Origin: Sedimenticola sp.
GTDB lineage: Bacteria; Pseudomonadota; Gammaproteobacteria; Chromatiales; Chromatiaceae
NCBI GenBank assembly: GCA_027068915.1
Contig: JAMOLT010000010.1
Span: 310,001-374,000, forward strand
Reading direction: 5' to 3'
DNA length: 64,000 nt
Shown here: positions 27,754-36,732 of the stretch, piece by piece
Layout: every line of letters starts with the position of its first letter
Position numbering within the stretch: position 1 is the first letter of the stretch
Translations under genes and position numbers: made by a program
The notes under the pieces: generated by a model
Database searches by the model: none
Told to the model about the DNA's origin: nothing
Seen by the model: only the letters and a program-made list of their open reading frames with translations

Positions 27754-28835
27754 CACCGGATCTTCAGGCTTGCCAGCCCCACCAGCACCAGGATGACGGT
27801 TACGATCCAGAAACGCACGATCACCCGCGGCTCCGGCCAGCCTTTCAATTCAAAATGATGATGTAGCGGCGCCATGCGGAATATTCTGCGACCGGTCATC
27901 TTGTAGGAGGCCACTTGCAGGATCACAGATATGGTCTCCACCACAAACACGCCACCCATGATGAACAGCACCAGCTCCTGCCGCACGGCTACCGCCACCA
28001 CACCCAGGGCTGCTCCCAGGGCCAGGGCACCCACATCTCCCATGAACACCTGGGCGGGGTAAGCATTGAACCAGAGAAACCCCAGGCCGGCTCCAACCAG
28101 CGCACCACAAAAAATGGCCAGCTCTCCCGCCCCGGGGAGATAGGGGATCAACAGATATTTCGATAAATACATGTGCCCGGAAACATAGGCAAACACGCCC
28201 AGCGCTCCCGCCACCAGCACGGTTGGCAGAATCGCCAGGCCATCCAGGCCATCGGTCAGATTCACTGCATTCGAGGAACCCACGATCACCAGATAGGCCA
28301 GCAAGACAAACGCCGGCCCCAGATCCAGCACCACGTCCTTGAAGAAAGGCACGATCAGCTGGGTTTCGGCGGGAGCAGCCGCAGTAACGTACAGGGCGAC
28401 AGCCGCCGCCAGACCAAATACCGACTGCCACAAGTATTTCCAGCGCGCAGGCAATCCACGGGAATCCTTGAGCACCAGCTTTTTGTAATCATCAACAAGA
28501 CCCACCACCCCGAAGCTCAGGGTGGTAAGCAGTACAATCCATATATAACGGTTGCTCAGATCCGCCCACAGCAATACGGCAATGGACACCGCCACCAGAA
28601 TCAAAGCTCCACCCATGGTGGGCGTACCCGCTTTGGAATAGTGGCTTTCCGGGCCGTCATTGCGCACCGTCTGGCCTATTTTGTACCGGCTCAGGCGACG
28701 AATCATCACCGGGCCTACCATAAAGGAAATCACCAGGGCGGTGAGCACACCCAGAATTGCACGCAGGGTGATGTAGCGAAACACGTTGAAGGCCGGGTCG
28801 AACTGGGCCAGATAATCCGTGAGCCAGATCAACAT
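27753..28835 (-). CDS. mraY: MraY, phospho-MurNAc-pentapeptide translocase
   Basis: MraY transfers phospho-MurNAc-pentapeptide to undecaprenyl phosphate to make lipid I. Its 360 residues are the same number as in E. coli. About ten membrane helices are present with the family motifs [23 protein letters not shown] (magnesium-binding aspartates), [28 protein letters not shown] and the C-terminal [12 protein letters not shown]. Start and stop overlap murF and murD. Confidence 0.98.
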   Translation of the reverse strand: MLIWLTDYLAQFDPAFNVFRYITLRAILGVLTALVISFMVGPVMIRRLSRYKIGQTVRNDGPESHYSKAGTPTMGGALILVAVSIAVLLWADLSNRYIWIVLLTTLSFGVVGLVDDYKKLVLKDSRGLPARWKYLWQSVFGLAAAVALYVTAAAPAETQLIVPFFKDVVLDLGPAFVLLAYLVIVGSSNAVNLTDGLDGLAILPTVLVAGALGVFAYVSGHMYLSKYLLIPYLPGAGELAIFCGALVGAGLGFLWFNAYPAQVFMGDVGALALGAALGVVAVAVRQELVLFIMGGVFVVETISVILQVASYKMTGRRIFRMAPLHHHFELKGWPEPRVIVRFWIVTVILVLVGLASLKIR

Positions 28836-30199
28836 CAGCTACTCTCCCCGCAAAGCGCTGCGACAGTTTGTTCCATGGCGGCTGAACGGGAGCCTTTCAC
28901 CAGCACGGCATCCCCTTCTTTGAGCTCACCTTGCAAGCAGGCAATGAGCGCTTCCTGATGTGGAAAGTGCCTGGCGCCGGCACCGAAGGCAAGGCTGGCT
29001 TTTTCACTCAGCAGGCCGCAGGTGAACAGCAGGTCTATGCCCTTGCGTACAGCAAGCTCCCCCAGCTCCCCATGCAATGCAGCCGCATCGTCGCCGAGCT
29101 CACCCAAATCTCCCAGCACCAGCAGTTTGCGCCCGGGAAACTGACGTAATACATCCACTGCCATGCTTACCGAATCCGGATTGGCATTGTAGCTGTCATC
29201 GATGACCCAGCCTGCTACCGCGCCTTTCCGGGGAAACAGGCGGCCAGACACGGGTTGCACAGACGCCAACCCGGCTTCAATTTCCTCCTGGCCGGCATCG
29301 AGCACCAGGGCGGCGGCAATTGCCGCCAGGGCATTCATGCGGTTGTGCTCGCCGGCAAGACGCATACTGATCTGCAATTCACCAGCCGGGGTTCGCACCG
29401 CAAATTCGCTGCGGAAGCCTTCTGCACCCCAGACCAGCTGCAGGGAATCGGCAGGACTGCTGATATCTGCTGGCAAAGAAACACCGAAGCTCAGCGTTTG
29501 GCGGGATCGGGCCAGTTGCCGCCACAAGTCGGCATAGACATCATCCGCGTTGAACACGAACACGCCATCAGCGGCAAGGCCGTTGATGATTTCCGCCTTG
29601 GCTGTGGCCACCCCGCGGAGGTCGCCAAACCCCTGCAAGTGGGCGCGACCGGCATTATTCAAAATAGCGACATCGGGGCAAGCCACACGACTCAGGTAGT
29701 CTATTTCCCCGGGATGATTGGCCCCCATCTCCACCACTGCATAGGCTTCGTCCTGCAAGCGGCACAAGGTCAGGGGCAGGCCGATCTCATTGTTGAGATT
29801 GCCCCTGGTCGCCAGGGTTTTTCCCCTGCGGGAGAGGATGGCCGCAAGCATTTCCTTGACCGTGGTCTTGCCGTTGCTGCCGGTAATGGCCACGACCTTG
29901 GCCCTGGAGCGCTCACGCCAGGCCGCCGCCAGCTGCCCCAGACCAATGCGCGTATCCGCCACCTGTACGCAGGGCAGGGTCGGACTACAGCTGGCGCTGA
30001 CCAGTGCGGCAGCGGCTCCCTTCCGGGCAGCCTCCTGCAGGAAATCATGTCCATCAAATCGTGGGCCGACCAGCGCTACATACAAGTCACCTGAAGCAAG
30101 CTTGCGGCTGTCTGTACTCACCGAGCAAATTTCCACATCTTCGCCGGTCAGATTGCCATGCAGTTCCGTGGCAAGTTCGGATAGACGAAAAGCGATCAT
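28835..30199 (-). CDS. murF: MurF, D-alanyl-D-alanine-adding ligase
   Basis: MurF attaches the D-Ala-D-Ala made by Ddl to the UDP-MurNAc tripeptide. The 454 residues show the Mur-ligase order: [19 protein letters not shown], the ATP loop [19 protein letters not shown] near residue 105, [20 protein letters not shown] and [15 protein letters not shown], then [12 protein letters not shown]. The ATG at 30199 overlaps the murE stop as ATGA; the six-codon upstream extension is not conserved. Confidence 0.96.
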   Translation of the reverse strand: MIAFRLSELATELHGNLTGEDVEICSVSTDSRKLASGDLYVALVGPRFDGHDFLQEAARKGAAAALVSASCSPTLPCVQVADTRIGLGQLAAAWRERSRAKVVAITGSNGKTTVKEMLAAILSRRGKTLATRGNLNNEIGLPLTLCRLQDEAYAVVEMGANHPGEIDYLSRVACPDVAILNNAGRAHLQGFGDLRGVATAKAEIINGLAADGVFVFNADDVYADLWRQLARSRQTLSFGVSLPADISSPADSLQLVWGAEGFRSEFAVRTPAGELQISMRLAGEHNRMNALAAIAAALVLDAGQEEIEAGLASVQPVSGRLFPRKGAVAGWVIDDSYNANPDSVSMAVDVLRQFPGRKLLVLGDLGELGDDAAALHGELGELAVRKGIDLLFTCGLLSEKASLAFGAGARHFPHQEALIACLQGELKEGDAVLVKGSRSAAMEQTVAALCGESS

Positions 30200-31716
30200 G
30201 GGAGGCCACCCAGGCAACGCCGCACCTGCTCGATGTCACTGAAGGGATGGCGTTGATCGCCGATCTGCTGGCAAATCTCATGCCCTTTTCCTGCCACTAG
30301 AACAACATCACTTGCTTGCGCCTGATGGATCGCAGTGGCTATGGCTTCGGCCCGGTCTGGAATCACCAGCGCCATGCGCGGCTCCTGCATGCCTTCGAGG
30401 ATATCAGCCAGTATGGCCGCCGATGATTCATTTCTGGGGTTGTCATCCGTAACAATCACCACATCCGCCAGAGCTTCGGCCAGGGTTCCCATTTGCGCAC
30501 GCTTGCCCCGGTCACGATCACCACCACAACCAAACACGCAGTACAGGCGCCCAGCCCCATGGGCGCGCAGGCCGGCAAGCGCTTTCGCCAGGGCATCCGG
30601 CGTATGTGCGTAGTCCACCACCACCAGCGGCTGATCACCACCACCAAACTGTTGCATGCGCCCTGGCACTGTCTCCAGTTTTTCCAGTCCGGAAATCGCC
30701 TGTTCCATGGGTACGCCCCAGCCAAGCAACACGGCCAGCACCAGCATCAGATTGCTTGCATTGAAGTCGCCGAGAAGACGGCTGTCTATTTCGCCTCTTC
30801 CCCAGGACGATGAAAACTGCAGGTGCAATCCCTGGGGGCGCGGCTCGAAGCTCTCGATATGAATAAATTCATCGGCGCCCTGGGTATGCGCACCCTGATG
30901 ACAGGCAATCGTCGATACCTTCCCTTTCAGGCCGGACAAAAGCTCTGCCCCGACGACGTCATCGGTGTTGATAACAGCCATCTCCAGCCCCGGGGTTTCA
31001 AACAGGCGCTGCTTCGCCGCTGCATAGGCGCGCATGGAGCCGTGATAGTCCAGATGATCCCTACTCAGATTGGTGAACACCGCCGTATGGAAGGGCACCG
31101 CCGCCAAACGGTGCTGATCCAGCGCATGGGAGGACACCTCCATGGCGACGGCTTTGGCGTCGGCCGATTTCAGACCGGACAAAATCTGCTGTGCTTCCAC
31201 AGCATCAGGCGTGGTGTGGCTTGCTGGCTGCAGACGACCGGGAAAGCCATTGCCCGTTGTGCCGGTTACGGCACAATGCCACATTTCTGGCAACGCCTGA
31301 GCCAGAAACAAGCTGACGCTGGTTTTTCCGTTGGTGCCAGTGATCCCCGCAATGCGCATGTCTTGCGCAGGATGTCCGTAGAAACGGGCAGCGATTTCGC
31401 TGACGACAGCGCGCAAGCTATCCATGACCAATATGGGGGCAGATCTCTCCAGCCGGCGTATTCTGTGTTCGGGCCAGTCTTCGGAAATCTCTGCAAGAAC
31501 CAGCGACACCCCGTTATCCAGGGCTTGTTGCAGGTATTCCAGCCCGTGTCCCCGGCTTCCGGCCAGAGCCAGAAAGACAGAACCCGGCTCTGTTTTGCGG
31601 CTGTCCAGCGCCAGACTGGAAACCGGCAACTGTTCCCAGGTTCCGGCCGGCAAGCCAAGATCCACAAGCAAATCACCAGCCAGCCAGCTGGTGTACTGTT
31701 GTTGCGCACCGGCCAT
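30196..31716 (-). CDS. murE: MurE, UDP-MurNAc-tripeptide synthetase
   Basis: MurE adds the third residue, in Gram-negatives meso-diaminopimelate. The 506 residues contain LDSRKTEPGSVFLAL, the ATP loop GITGTNGKTSVSLFLAQ near residue 114, and AMEVSSHALDQHRL with NLSRDHLDYHGSM. The DAP-specific motif DNPR is present (VTDDNPRNES), supporting diaminopimelate rather than lysine as substrate. A GGAGG lies 11 bases before the chosen ATG; a TTG immediately upstream is also possible. Confidence 0.97.
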   Translation of the reverse strand: MAGAQQQYTSWLAGDLLVDLGLPAGTWEQLPVSSLALDSRKTEPGSVFLALAGSRGHGLEYLQQALDNGVSLVLAEISEDWPEHRIRRLERSAPILVMDSLRAVVSEIAARFYGHPAQDMRIAGITGTNGKTSVSLFLAQALPEMWHCAVTGTTGNGFPGRLQPASHTTPDAVEAQQILSGLKSADAKAVAMEVSSHALDQHRLAAVPFHTAVFTNLSRDHLDYHGSMRAYAAAKQRLFETPGLEMAVINTDDVVGAELLSGLKGKVSTIACHQGAHTQGADEFIHIESFEPRPQGLHLQFSSSWGRGEIDSRLLGDFNASNLMLVLAVLLGWGVPMEQAISGLEKLETVPGRMQQFGGGDQPLVVVDYAHTPDALAKALAGLRAHGAGRLYCVFGCGGDRDRGKRAQMGTLAEALADVVIVTDDNPRNESSAAILADILEGMQEPRMALVIPDRAEAIATAIHQAQASDVVLVAGKGHEICQQIGDQRHPFSDIEQVRRCLGGLP

Positions 31717-33479
31717 CAAGGGCGCACCTCCGTATGGACAAGGCGCACGTCCTGGTTTCGATCCAGGGCATCCGGCGCCACGTTCAGCAAACGCAGCGCA
31801 TCATCCATGACCGCCGAAAATACCGGTGCAGCCACTAATCCACCATAATATTGTTTACCCCTGGGCTCGTTGATCATCACTGCAACCACCAGCCGTGGGT
31901 TACTGGCCGGCGCCATGCCTGCAAACAGGGAAAGGTATTTGCGTTGGGAGTATCCGCCTACGCCAGCCTTCTTTACCGTGCCTGTCTTGCCGGCAACACG
32001 ATAGCCTGCAACAGCAGCAAGAGTGGCCGTGCCACCAGGAGCCACCACAGATTCCATCATATGGCGCACCTCCAGCGCGGTTTTCCTGCTGAAAACCCTT
32101 GTTCCCCGTGGCACCTCATCCCTGCGCAACAGGCTGACGGGACGATAGATCCCATCCGCCGCAAGCACTGCATAAGCCTGGGCAAGTTGCAGCACAGTCG
32201 CCGAAATGCCGTATCCATAGGAAAGCGTCGCCTGGTCGATCCGCGCCCAGTTGGCAGCCGGGCGCAGCTGCCCAACCGCCTCTCCGGGATATCCGGATCC
32301 GGTGCTTTCACCAAATCCCAGCGCAACAAGATAATCCCGGAACTTTTCCCTGGGAAGGGACAAGGCGATCTTGCCCGCGCCTACGTTACTGGATTTCTTG
32401 ATGATGGTTTCTATATCCACGACACCCATGTTGTCATGATCCTTGACCTTGAATTTTCCCAGCTTGAAATATCCCGGACTGGTATCAATCCGGGTATCCG
32501 CCTGGATCACCCCCAGATCCAGCCCCACCGCCACCGTCAGGGGCTTCATGGTGGAGCCAGGCTCGAAAACATCTGTGACCGCACGATTGCGCAGGCGCCC
32601 GCCATGAGTGCTGCGGTTGCCATTGGGATTGAAACCCGGCTGATTGACCATCACCAGCACTTCGCCGGTTTTCACATCCAGCATCACAATAGAGCCGGAA
32701 ACCGCATTATGCTTGGCAATAGCAGCCTTGAGTTCACGATAGGCGATGTATTGCAGGCGCTGATCCAGGCTGAGGGCCAGGTTCTTTCCCGGCCGGGGCA
32801 TGCGCAGGCTTTCCACATCCGCCACCACCTGACGGCGCCCGTCACGCAACACGCGCTTCAATCCAGGCTTACCTGCCAGTTGTTCGTTAAATGCAGACTC
32901 CAGACCTTCCTGCCCGATATCGTCAAGATTGGTAAAGCCGATCACATGGGCAAAAATCTCTCCATCCGGGTAGTAGCGCCGGTATTCCCGGGTGGTCTGC
33001 AGCCCGACGATATGGTGTTTTTTTGCTACCTCCATCACTTCCTGTGCAGACTCGGGAGGCAGACGCCGCTTCAGATACACAAAATGCTTGTGGCTGTACC
33101 GGGCCAGGCGGCGGCGCAAGTCATCCAGCCCGACATCCAACGCCTTCGCCAGGGGTTGCAGCGTTTCTGCATCAGGACGTAACAGGCGCGGATTCGCTGC
33201 AATGGAATCCACCGGCGTGCTCATAGCCAGCACCGCACCGTTACGGTCGGTAATGGCGCCACGATGCGCGGGCACCTCGACCCTGTCCAGATAGCGATGA
33301 TCACCTTCCGACTGCAGGAAATCCCTTTCGAATATCTGCTGATCCACCGCCCGCCAGATCAGGCCGCTCACGGCAATCATAAAAACCGTAAGCACAACGC
33401 GACGGCGGCCCACATAGGCCTTGGGCAGCGCTTCTGCCCGTTTGTGCATCTTTGCCCGTTTTTCCCTTTTAGCTGCCAT
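31716..33479 (-). CDS. ftsI: FtsI / PBP3, septal transpeptidase
   Basis: FtsI is the class B penicillin-binding protein cross-linking septal peptidoglycan with FtsW. The 587-residue product has a basic N-terminus and one membrane helix near residues 27-43. The pedestal domain follows (RGAITDRNGAVLAMS). The transpeptidase domain has all three catalytic motifs: STMK with Ser309, SSN in KKSSNVG, and KTGT. Length matches E. coli FtsI (588). It overlaps ftsL by 11 bases. Confidence 0.98.
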   Translation of the reverse strand: MAAKREKRAKMHKRAEALPKAYVGRRRVVLTVFMIAVSGLIWRAVDQQIFERDFLQSEGDHRYLDRVEVPAHRGAITDRNGAVLAMSTPVDSIAANPRLLRPDAETLQPLAKALDVGLDDLRRRLARYSHKHFVYLKRRLPPESAQEVMEVAKKHHIVGLQTTREYRRYYPDGEIFAHVIGFTNLDDIGQEGLESAFNEQLAGKPGLKRVLRDGRRQVVADVESLRMPRPGKNLALSLDQRLQYIAYRELKAAIAKHNAVSGSIVMLDVKTGEVLVMVNQPGFNPNGNRSTHGGRLRNRAVTDVFEPGSTMKPLTVAVGLDLGVIQADTRIDTSPGYFKLGKFKVKDHDNMGVVDIETIIKKSSNVGAGKIALSLPREKFRDYLVALGFGESTGSGYPGEAVGQLRPAANWARIDQATLSYGYGISATVLQLAQAYAVLAADGIYRPVSLLRRDEVPRGTRVFSRKTALEVRHMMESVVAPGGTATLAAVAGYRVAGKTGTVKKAGVGGYSQRKYLSLFAGMAPASNPRLVVAVMINEPRGKQYYGGLVAAPVFSAVMDDALRLLNVAPDALDRNQDVRLVHTEVRP

Positions 33480-33753
33480 GACGCCCTTTGATAATGATCA
33501 CTTCCTCTGCCCTGGGCATGCGCATTTTCAGTTTCTTCCTTGCACTTGCTTCAATATGCGCCGGGGTTCCCCAGGCACCATGTTCGATCAACAGACGCTC
33601 CCATTCGATATCCACTTCATCTGCCTGCGCATCCAGGTTCTGCAGCTCACCAAACAATACCCGGGAACGATATTTCGCATGCACGACCGCCACAGCAGAG
33701 ACCAGCACCACAATTGCCAGCACCATGAGCATCCATAAATGTGGGCGTCTCAT
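33469..33753 (-). CDS. ftsL: FtsL, divisome membrane protein
   Basis: FtsL is a short bitopic protein that forms a coiled coil with FtsB and activates FtsWI. The 94 residues have a membrane helix at about 7-25. A leucine-repeat coiled-coil segment (LFGELQNLDAQADEVDIEWERLL) follows, then a conserved HIEASARKKLKM region. Sequence conservation in this family is low, but size, topology and position between rsmH and ftsI settle the call. Confidence 0.94.
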   Translation of the reverse strand: MRRPHLWMLMVLAIVVLVSAVAVVHAKYRSRVLFGELQNLDAQADEVDIEWERLLIEHGAWGTPAHIEASARKKLKMRMPRAEEVIIIKGRHGS

Positions 33754-34688
33754 GCCCGTTTTTCGGCTATGCGCATGATGGCGCTACGGGCTCTGGGATT
33801 TTGCTGTAGTTCCTGCTTGCTGGCCCGCACCGGTTTTCCTACGGGTTTCAATATTCCCGGCTCCAGTTGTTTCTCCATCACCGGCACGCCCTTGGGGAGT
33901 TGATCTCCCCGCGACATATCCCGAATAAAGCGCTTTACGATTCGATCTTCCAGGGAGTGAAAACTGATCACTACCAGCCTGCCGCCAGGAGCAAGCATTT
34001 CCACCGCCTGGGCAAGCCCCTCCCTGAGATCACCCAGCTCACTATTGATATGAATGCGAATGGCCTGAAAACTGCGCGTCGCGGGGTGCTTGTGCCGCTC
34101 TTTCACCGGACTGGCCCGGAAAATCAGCTGCGCCAGCTGCGCTGTGGTGTGCAGAGGCTCGGCACCACGCTGTTCAACAATGGCTCGGGCGATACGTCGT
34201 GAAAATCGTTCTTCCCCGTATTCCCACAGCACTCTGGCGATTTCAGATTCTTCTTCTGTGGCCAGCCATCGAGCGGCGCTCATGCCACTGCTCTGGTCCA
34301 TGCGCATATCAAGAGGGCCATCCTGCTGAAAGCTGAACCCCCGTCCGGCATCATCCAGTTGCGGCGATGACACGCCAAGATCCAGCAAGATACCATTTAC
34401 CCTGCCGGCGACTCCATGCTCCTCCACTACTTCCCGAAGCCTGGAAAAACTAGAGTGGTGCAAGTGCAGGCGCGGTTCACGGGTAAAGTGCTTTTGACCA
34501 TAGGCAATCGCCTGCTCATCCTTGTCCAAGGCAATCAGGCAGCCCTCTTCTCCCAGGCGAGCAAGAATCGCAGCGCTGTGCCCACCCCGGCCAAAGGTGC
34601 CATCCACGCAACAGCTGTTTCGCTGGATATTCATCGCCTCAATCGCTTCCTCAAACAAAACCGGCTTGTGCAACGCCGCAGTAGTCAC
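33750..34688 (-). CDS. rsmH: RsmH, 16S rRNA m4C1402 methyltransferase
   Basis: RsmH methylates N4 of C1402 in 16S rRNA using S-adenosylmethionine. The 312 residues include HKPVLFEEAIEAM, the SAM loop VDGTFGRGGHSAAIL, LLDLGVSSPQLDDAGRGFSF, and the C-terminal VVISFHSLEDRIVKRF. Its start is adjacent to the mraZ stop and its end overlaps ftsL as ATGA. Confidence 0.97.
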   Translation of the reverse strand: MTTAALHKPVLFEEAIEAMNIQRNSCCVDGTFGRGGHSAAILARLGEEGCLIALDKDEQAIAYGQKHFTREPRLHLHHSSFSRLREVVEEHGVAGRVNGILLDLGVSSPQLDDAGRGFSFQQDGPLDMRMDQSSGMSAARWLATEEESEIARVLWEYGEERFSRRIARAIVEQRGAEPLHTTAQLAQLIFRASPVKERHKHPATRSFQAIRIHINSELGDLREGLAQAVEMLAPGGRLVVISFHSLEDRIVKRFIRDMSRGDQLPKGVPVMEKQLEPGILKPVGKPVRASKQELQQNPRARSAIMRIAEKRA

Positions 34689-35147
34689 CTACAGCGCCAG
34701 GTTCGCCAGCTCTTCCGACATTTCGGATTCTGGCTGGTCGATATCACCCAGCCACTCTTCCCTGTTGGTAAACCACTGTTGCTCATTCCAGATCTCAAAC
34801 TTGCGGCCCTGGCCCACCAGGGAAACCTGCTTGTCCATGCCCGCATATTCACGCAGGCTGTTACTCAATAAAATCCGCCCCTGGCCATCAAGCTCCAGCT
34901 CCGAGGCATGTCCCAGCAGCAGACGCTGCAGATTCTTGTTATGTTTCTTCAATGCCGGCAGGCGCATGACTTTTTGTGCCACTTCCTGCCATTCACTTTC
35001 GGGATATAACCACAGGCAACGCTCATAGGGGTTTATAGTCACCACCACACCGGAACCATCAGACGCACCCAGCTCCTTCCGATACTTGACCGGAATCGCC
35101 AGACGTCCTTTTACATCCAGATTCAACGTATTGACACCAAGAAACAC
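34689..35147 (-). CDS. mraZ: MraZ, transcriptional regulator of the dcw operon
   Basis: MraZ is an AbrB-like DNA-binding protein that binds repeats in its own promoter and represses the mra/dcw operon in E. coli. The 152-residue product has two copies of the swapped-hairpin fold (GVNTLNLDVKGRLAIP near the start and ASELELDGQGRILLS mid-protein). I chose the GTG at 35147 because the conserved N-terminus FLGVNTLNLD follows it, GGGG lies just upstream, and the resulting length equals the E. coli protein. The longer upstream frame would run through the operator boxes. Confidence 0.96.
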   Translation of the reverse strand: MFLGVNTLNLDVKGRLAIPVKYRKELGASDGSGVVVTINPYERCLWLYPESEWQEVAQKVMRLPALKKHNKNLQRLLLGHASELELDGQGRILLSNSLREYAGMDKQVSLVGQGRKFEIWNEQQWFTNREEWLGDIDQPESEMSEELANLAL

Positions 35148-35160
35148 AATTACCCCTTTT

Positions 35161-35216
35161 TCCCCACATTTCCCCACATTGCATTGAATAATAGGCTTTA
35201 CTCCCCACATGGTCAA
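35161..35216 (-). promoter_or_regulatory. mra operon promoter with MraZ boxes
   Basis: On the minus strand TTGACC (35211-35216) and TATTAT (35188-35193) are separated by exactly 17 bases, a strong sigma-70 promoter. Three GTGGGGA boxes are present at 35202-35208, 35171-35177 and 35161-35167. The first lies in the promoter spacer and the other two, spaced by 10 bases, lie downstream in the leader. MraZ is known to bind GTGGG-type direct repeats, so autoregulation is expected. Confidence 0.85.
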
Positions 35217-35369
35217 GGAAGAAAGCAGAAAAAAGTCTTTATTCTCAATGGCTTACGAAAGGAGCGTAAAGTTGGAAAAAAATCGCACAAACAAGGGGGT
35301 GCGCAATGCACTTAAAGTGAATTATCAGGAATGTTCCGTAAGAAAAATTACGAAAAATGAGAAGTAGAG

Positions 35370-35728
35370 GAGGAAGACGGTCTGTAAGCCGGGTTCTGTC
35401 AGCAAGCTGAGTTGCTGTGATAGTCATTCATCTGGGTCGCCCGTCACCGGACGCCTCAAGCAACCTACCCGGAAGCATCTGCGGGCCGCAGTATGCGCTT
35501 CCCTATTTGGTCTTGCTCCAGCCGGGGTTTACCCTGCCACTACCGTTACCGGCAGCGCGGTGCGCTCTTACCGCACCATTTCACCCTTACCTATTTATAT
35601 AGGCGGTATATTTTCTGTGGCACTTTCCGTAGGCTTGCACCTCCCAGGCGTTACCTGGCGACTTGCCCTGTGGAGCCCGGACTTTCCTCCATCGAAAACT
35701 CGACAGCGACTATCCGACCGTCTTCCTC
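35370..35728 (-). ncRNA. rnpB: RNase P RNA (type A)
   Basis: This is the catalytic RNA of RNase P, which matures tRNA 5' ends. On the minus strand the 5' part carries GGAGGAAAGTCCGGGCTCC, the hallmark of bacterial rnpB. The 3' part carries the ACAGAACCCGGCTTA segment. The outer 13 bases at each end (GAGGAAGACGGTC and GACCGTCTTCCTC) pair perfectly as helix P1, which fixes a length near 359. It lies between rsmI and mraZ, a common gammaproteobacterial position. Open frames across it on the plus strand are spurious. Confidence 0.95.
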
Positions 35729-35735
35729 ATGCGCA

Positions 35736-35764
35736 AACATAATGACGCGGCGCGAAAATTGCAA
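35736..35764 (-). promoter_or_regulatory. rnpB promoter
   Basis: On the minus strand TTGCAA (35759-35764) and TATGTT (35736-35741) are 17 bases apart. The first base of helix P1 of rnpB follows eight bases downstream of the -10 element, exactly where transcription should start. Confidence 0.75.
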
Positions 35765-35795
35765 GCATTGTGGAGAAAAAATCCGCCCCTCTTTT

Positions 35796-35811
35796 TGTGA
35801 TCTTGATCACA
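35796..35811. promoter_or_regulatory. CRP/FNR-family binding site
   Basis: TGTGATCTTGATCACA is a perfect match to the CRP consensus TGTGA-N6-TCACA and also resembles an FNR box (GTGAT-N4-ATCAC). It lies 134 bases upstream of the secreted-protein gene and about 32 bases beyond the rnpB -35 element, so either could be the target. Confidence 0.65.
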
Positions 35812-35944
35812 CCCTCCTCCAGGAACGAGCCGGCATAACTGTTCCTTCAATTCCGCAAACACGTTATGATCATGGTTTACCTGAAAGGAAGCTTGTCTCT
35901 GCTCCAGGAGACTAAAGCTATACAACAGCATGAGGCTACTTACC

Positions 35945-36580
35945 ATGATGAAAAATGCCCGAAAAAATCAGCGTTTCAAGCACATAGCTCCTACATTGGT
36001 GGCGGGAGCTGCAATCTTTGGCGTTACTGGCGCTATCGCCGGGTTCAACGTAATCATTCAGGACGATAGTAATCACTATCTCACCTGCAATGTCACTGAA
36101 TTGGTTCAGGATGATGGCGGAGTCCAGGTTATCCTGGATGCCAGTGCAGACTGCCAGAACTACCTGAACCAAGGCACTCTGGCTGATTCGCTGAAGTTCG
36201 TTGCCAACGACTTTAACGGCACACAGCAAGCAGGATGCACTTTCAGTCAAATCGGGCTTACCAGCAGCGGCGAACTTCTCATCAAGGCAGATGGCCAGTG
36301 TCTTTCAACAGAAGGCGTCTACAATGTGGCGGATATTGACTATAACTGCTTTATCGATGAAGACAACAAAGCCTTTGTATTGAATGTTCCATCCTATGAC
36401 ATGGATGATGTTTGTGATGAAACCTTGCCCGCCTCCATCACCGCAGGAAATGTTAATGTGGCCGGCACTACCCCGGTTACCGTGGAATTCAGAACCCAGG
36501 GAGCAATCCGGATACTTCCTCCCTTTACTGTCGCAAAGGAGCATGTTTTCATCGCCAATGCCGGCCAGATATCATCCTGA
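35945..36580 (+). CDS. Secreted protein of unknown function
   Basis: I do not recognise this 211-residue protein. It has a basic N-terminus followed by a hydrophobic stretch with a likely signal peptidase site near residue 33 (AIAG^FNV). The mature part is acidic with six cysteines (in TCNV, DCQN, GCTF, QCLS, NCFI and VCDE), consistent with disulfides in the periplasm or outside. The C-terminal 40 residues (TVEFRTQGAIRILPPFTV) weakly resemble the repeating I-L-PPF-V turns of extracellular beta-stack modules; that is inference. GAGG precedes the chosen ATG by nine bases. It stands alone between a CRP/FNR-like site and a hairpin. Confidence 0.75.
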   Translation: MMKNARKNQRFKHIAPTLVAGAAIFGVTGAIAGFNVIIQDDSNHYLTCNVTELVQDDGGVQVILDASADCQNYLNQGTLADSLKFVANDFNGTQQAGCTFSQIGLTSSGELLIKADGQCLSTEGVYNVADIDYNCFIDEDNKAFVLNVPSYDMDDVCDETLPASITAGNVNVAGTTPVTVEFRTQGAIRILPPFTVAKEHVFIANAGQISS

Positions 36581-36597
36581 AGAACCCCCCGAATACA

Positions 36598-36633
36598 ACC
36601 CGAACCTGACTTGAATTCAAGCAGCGTTCGGGT
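36598..36633 (+). terminator. Hairpin after the secreted-protein gene
   Basis: ACCCGAAC and GTTCGGGT form an outer 8-bp stem. An inner CTTGAA/TTCAAG palindrome lies inside, giving a long hairpin 17 bases past the stop. Only a short T-run follows. A second stem (TTGAAAAAA/TTTTTTCAA, about 36667-36697) may serve rsmI on the opposite strand. Confidence 0.55.
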
Positions 36634-36732
36634 TTCGGCTGGCTTCCGGCACATTTATCCAGGATATTGAAAAAAGCCTTCCATGGATTTTTTCAACTCG
36701 GAAAGATAAAAACGGCATTTTTCAACAGCCTG

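Noticed and set aside
35417-35915. Plus-strand frames across the rnpB locus
   Set aside because: The stretch is explained by RNase P RNA on the opposite strand, with perfect P1 pairing and the GGAGGAAAGTCCGGGC hallmark.
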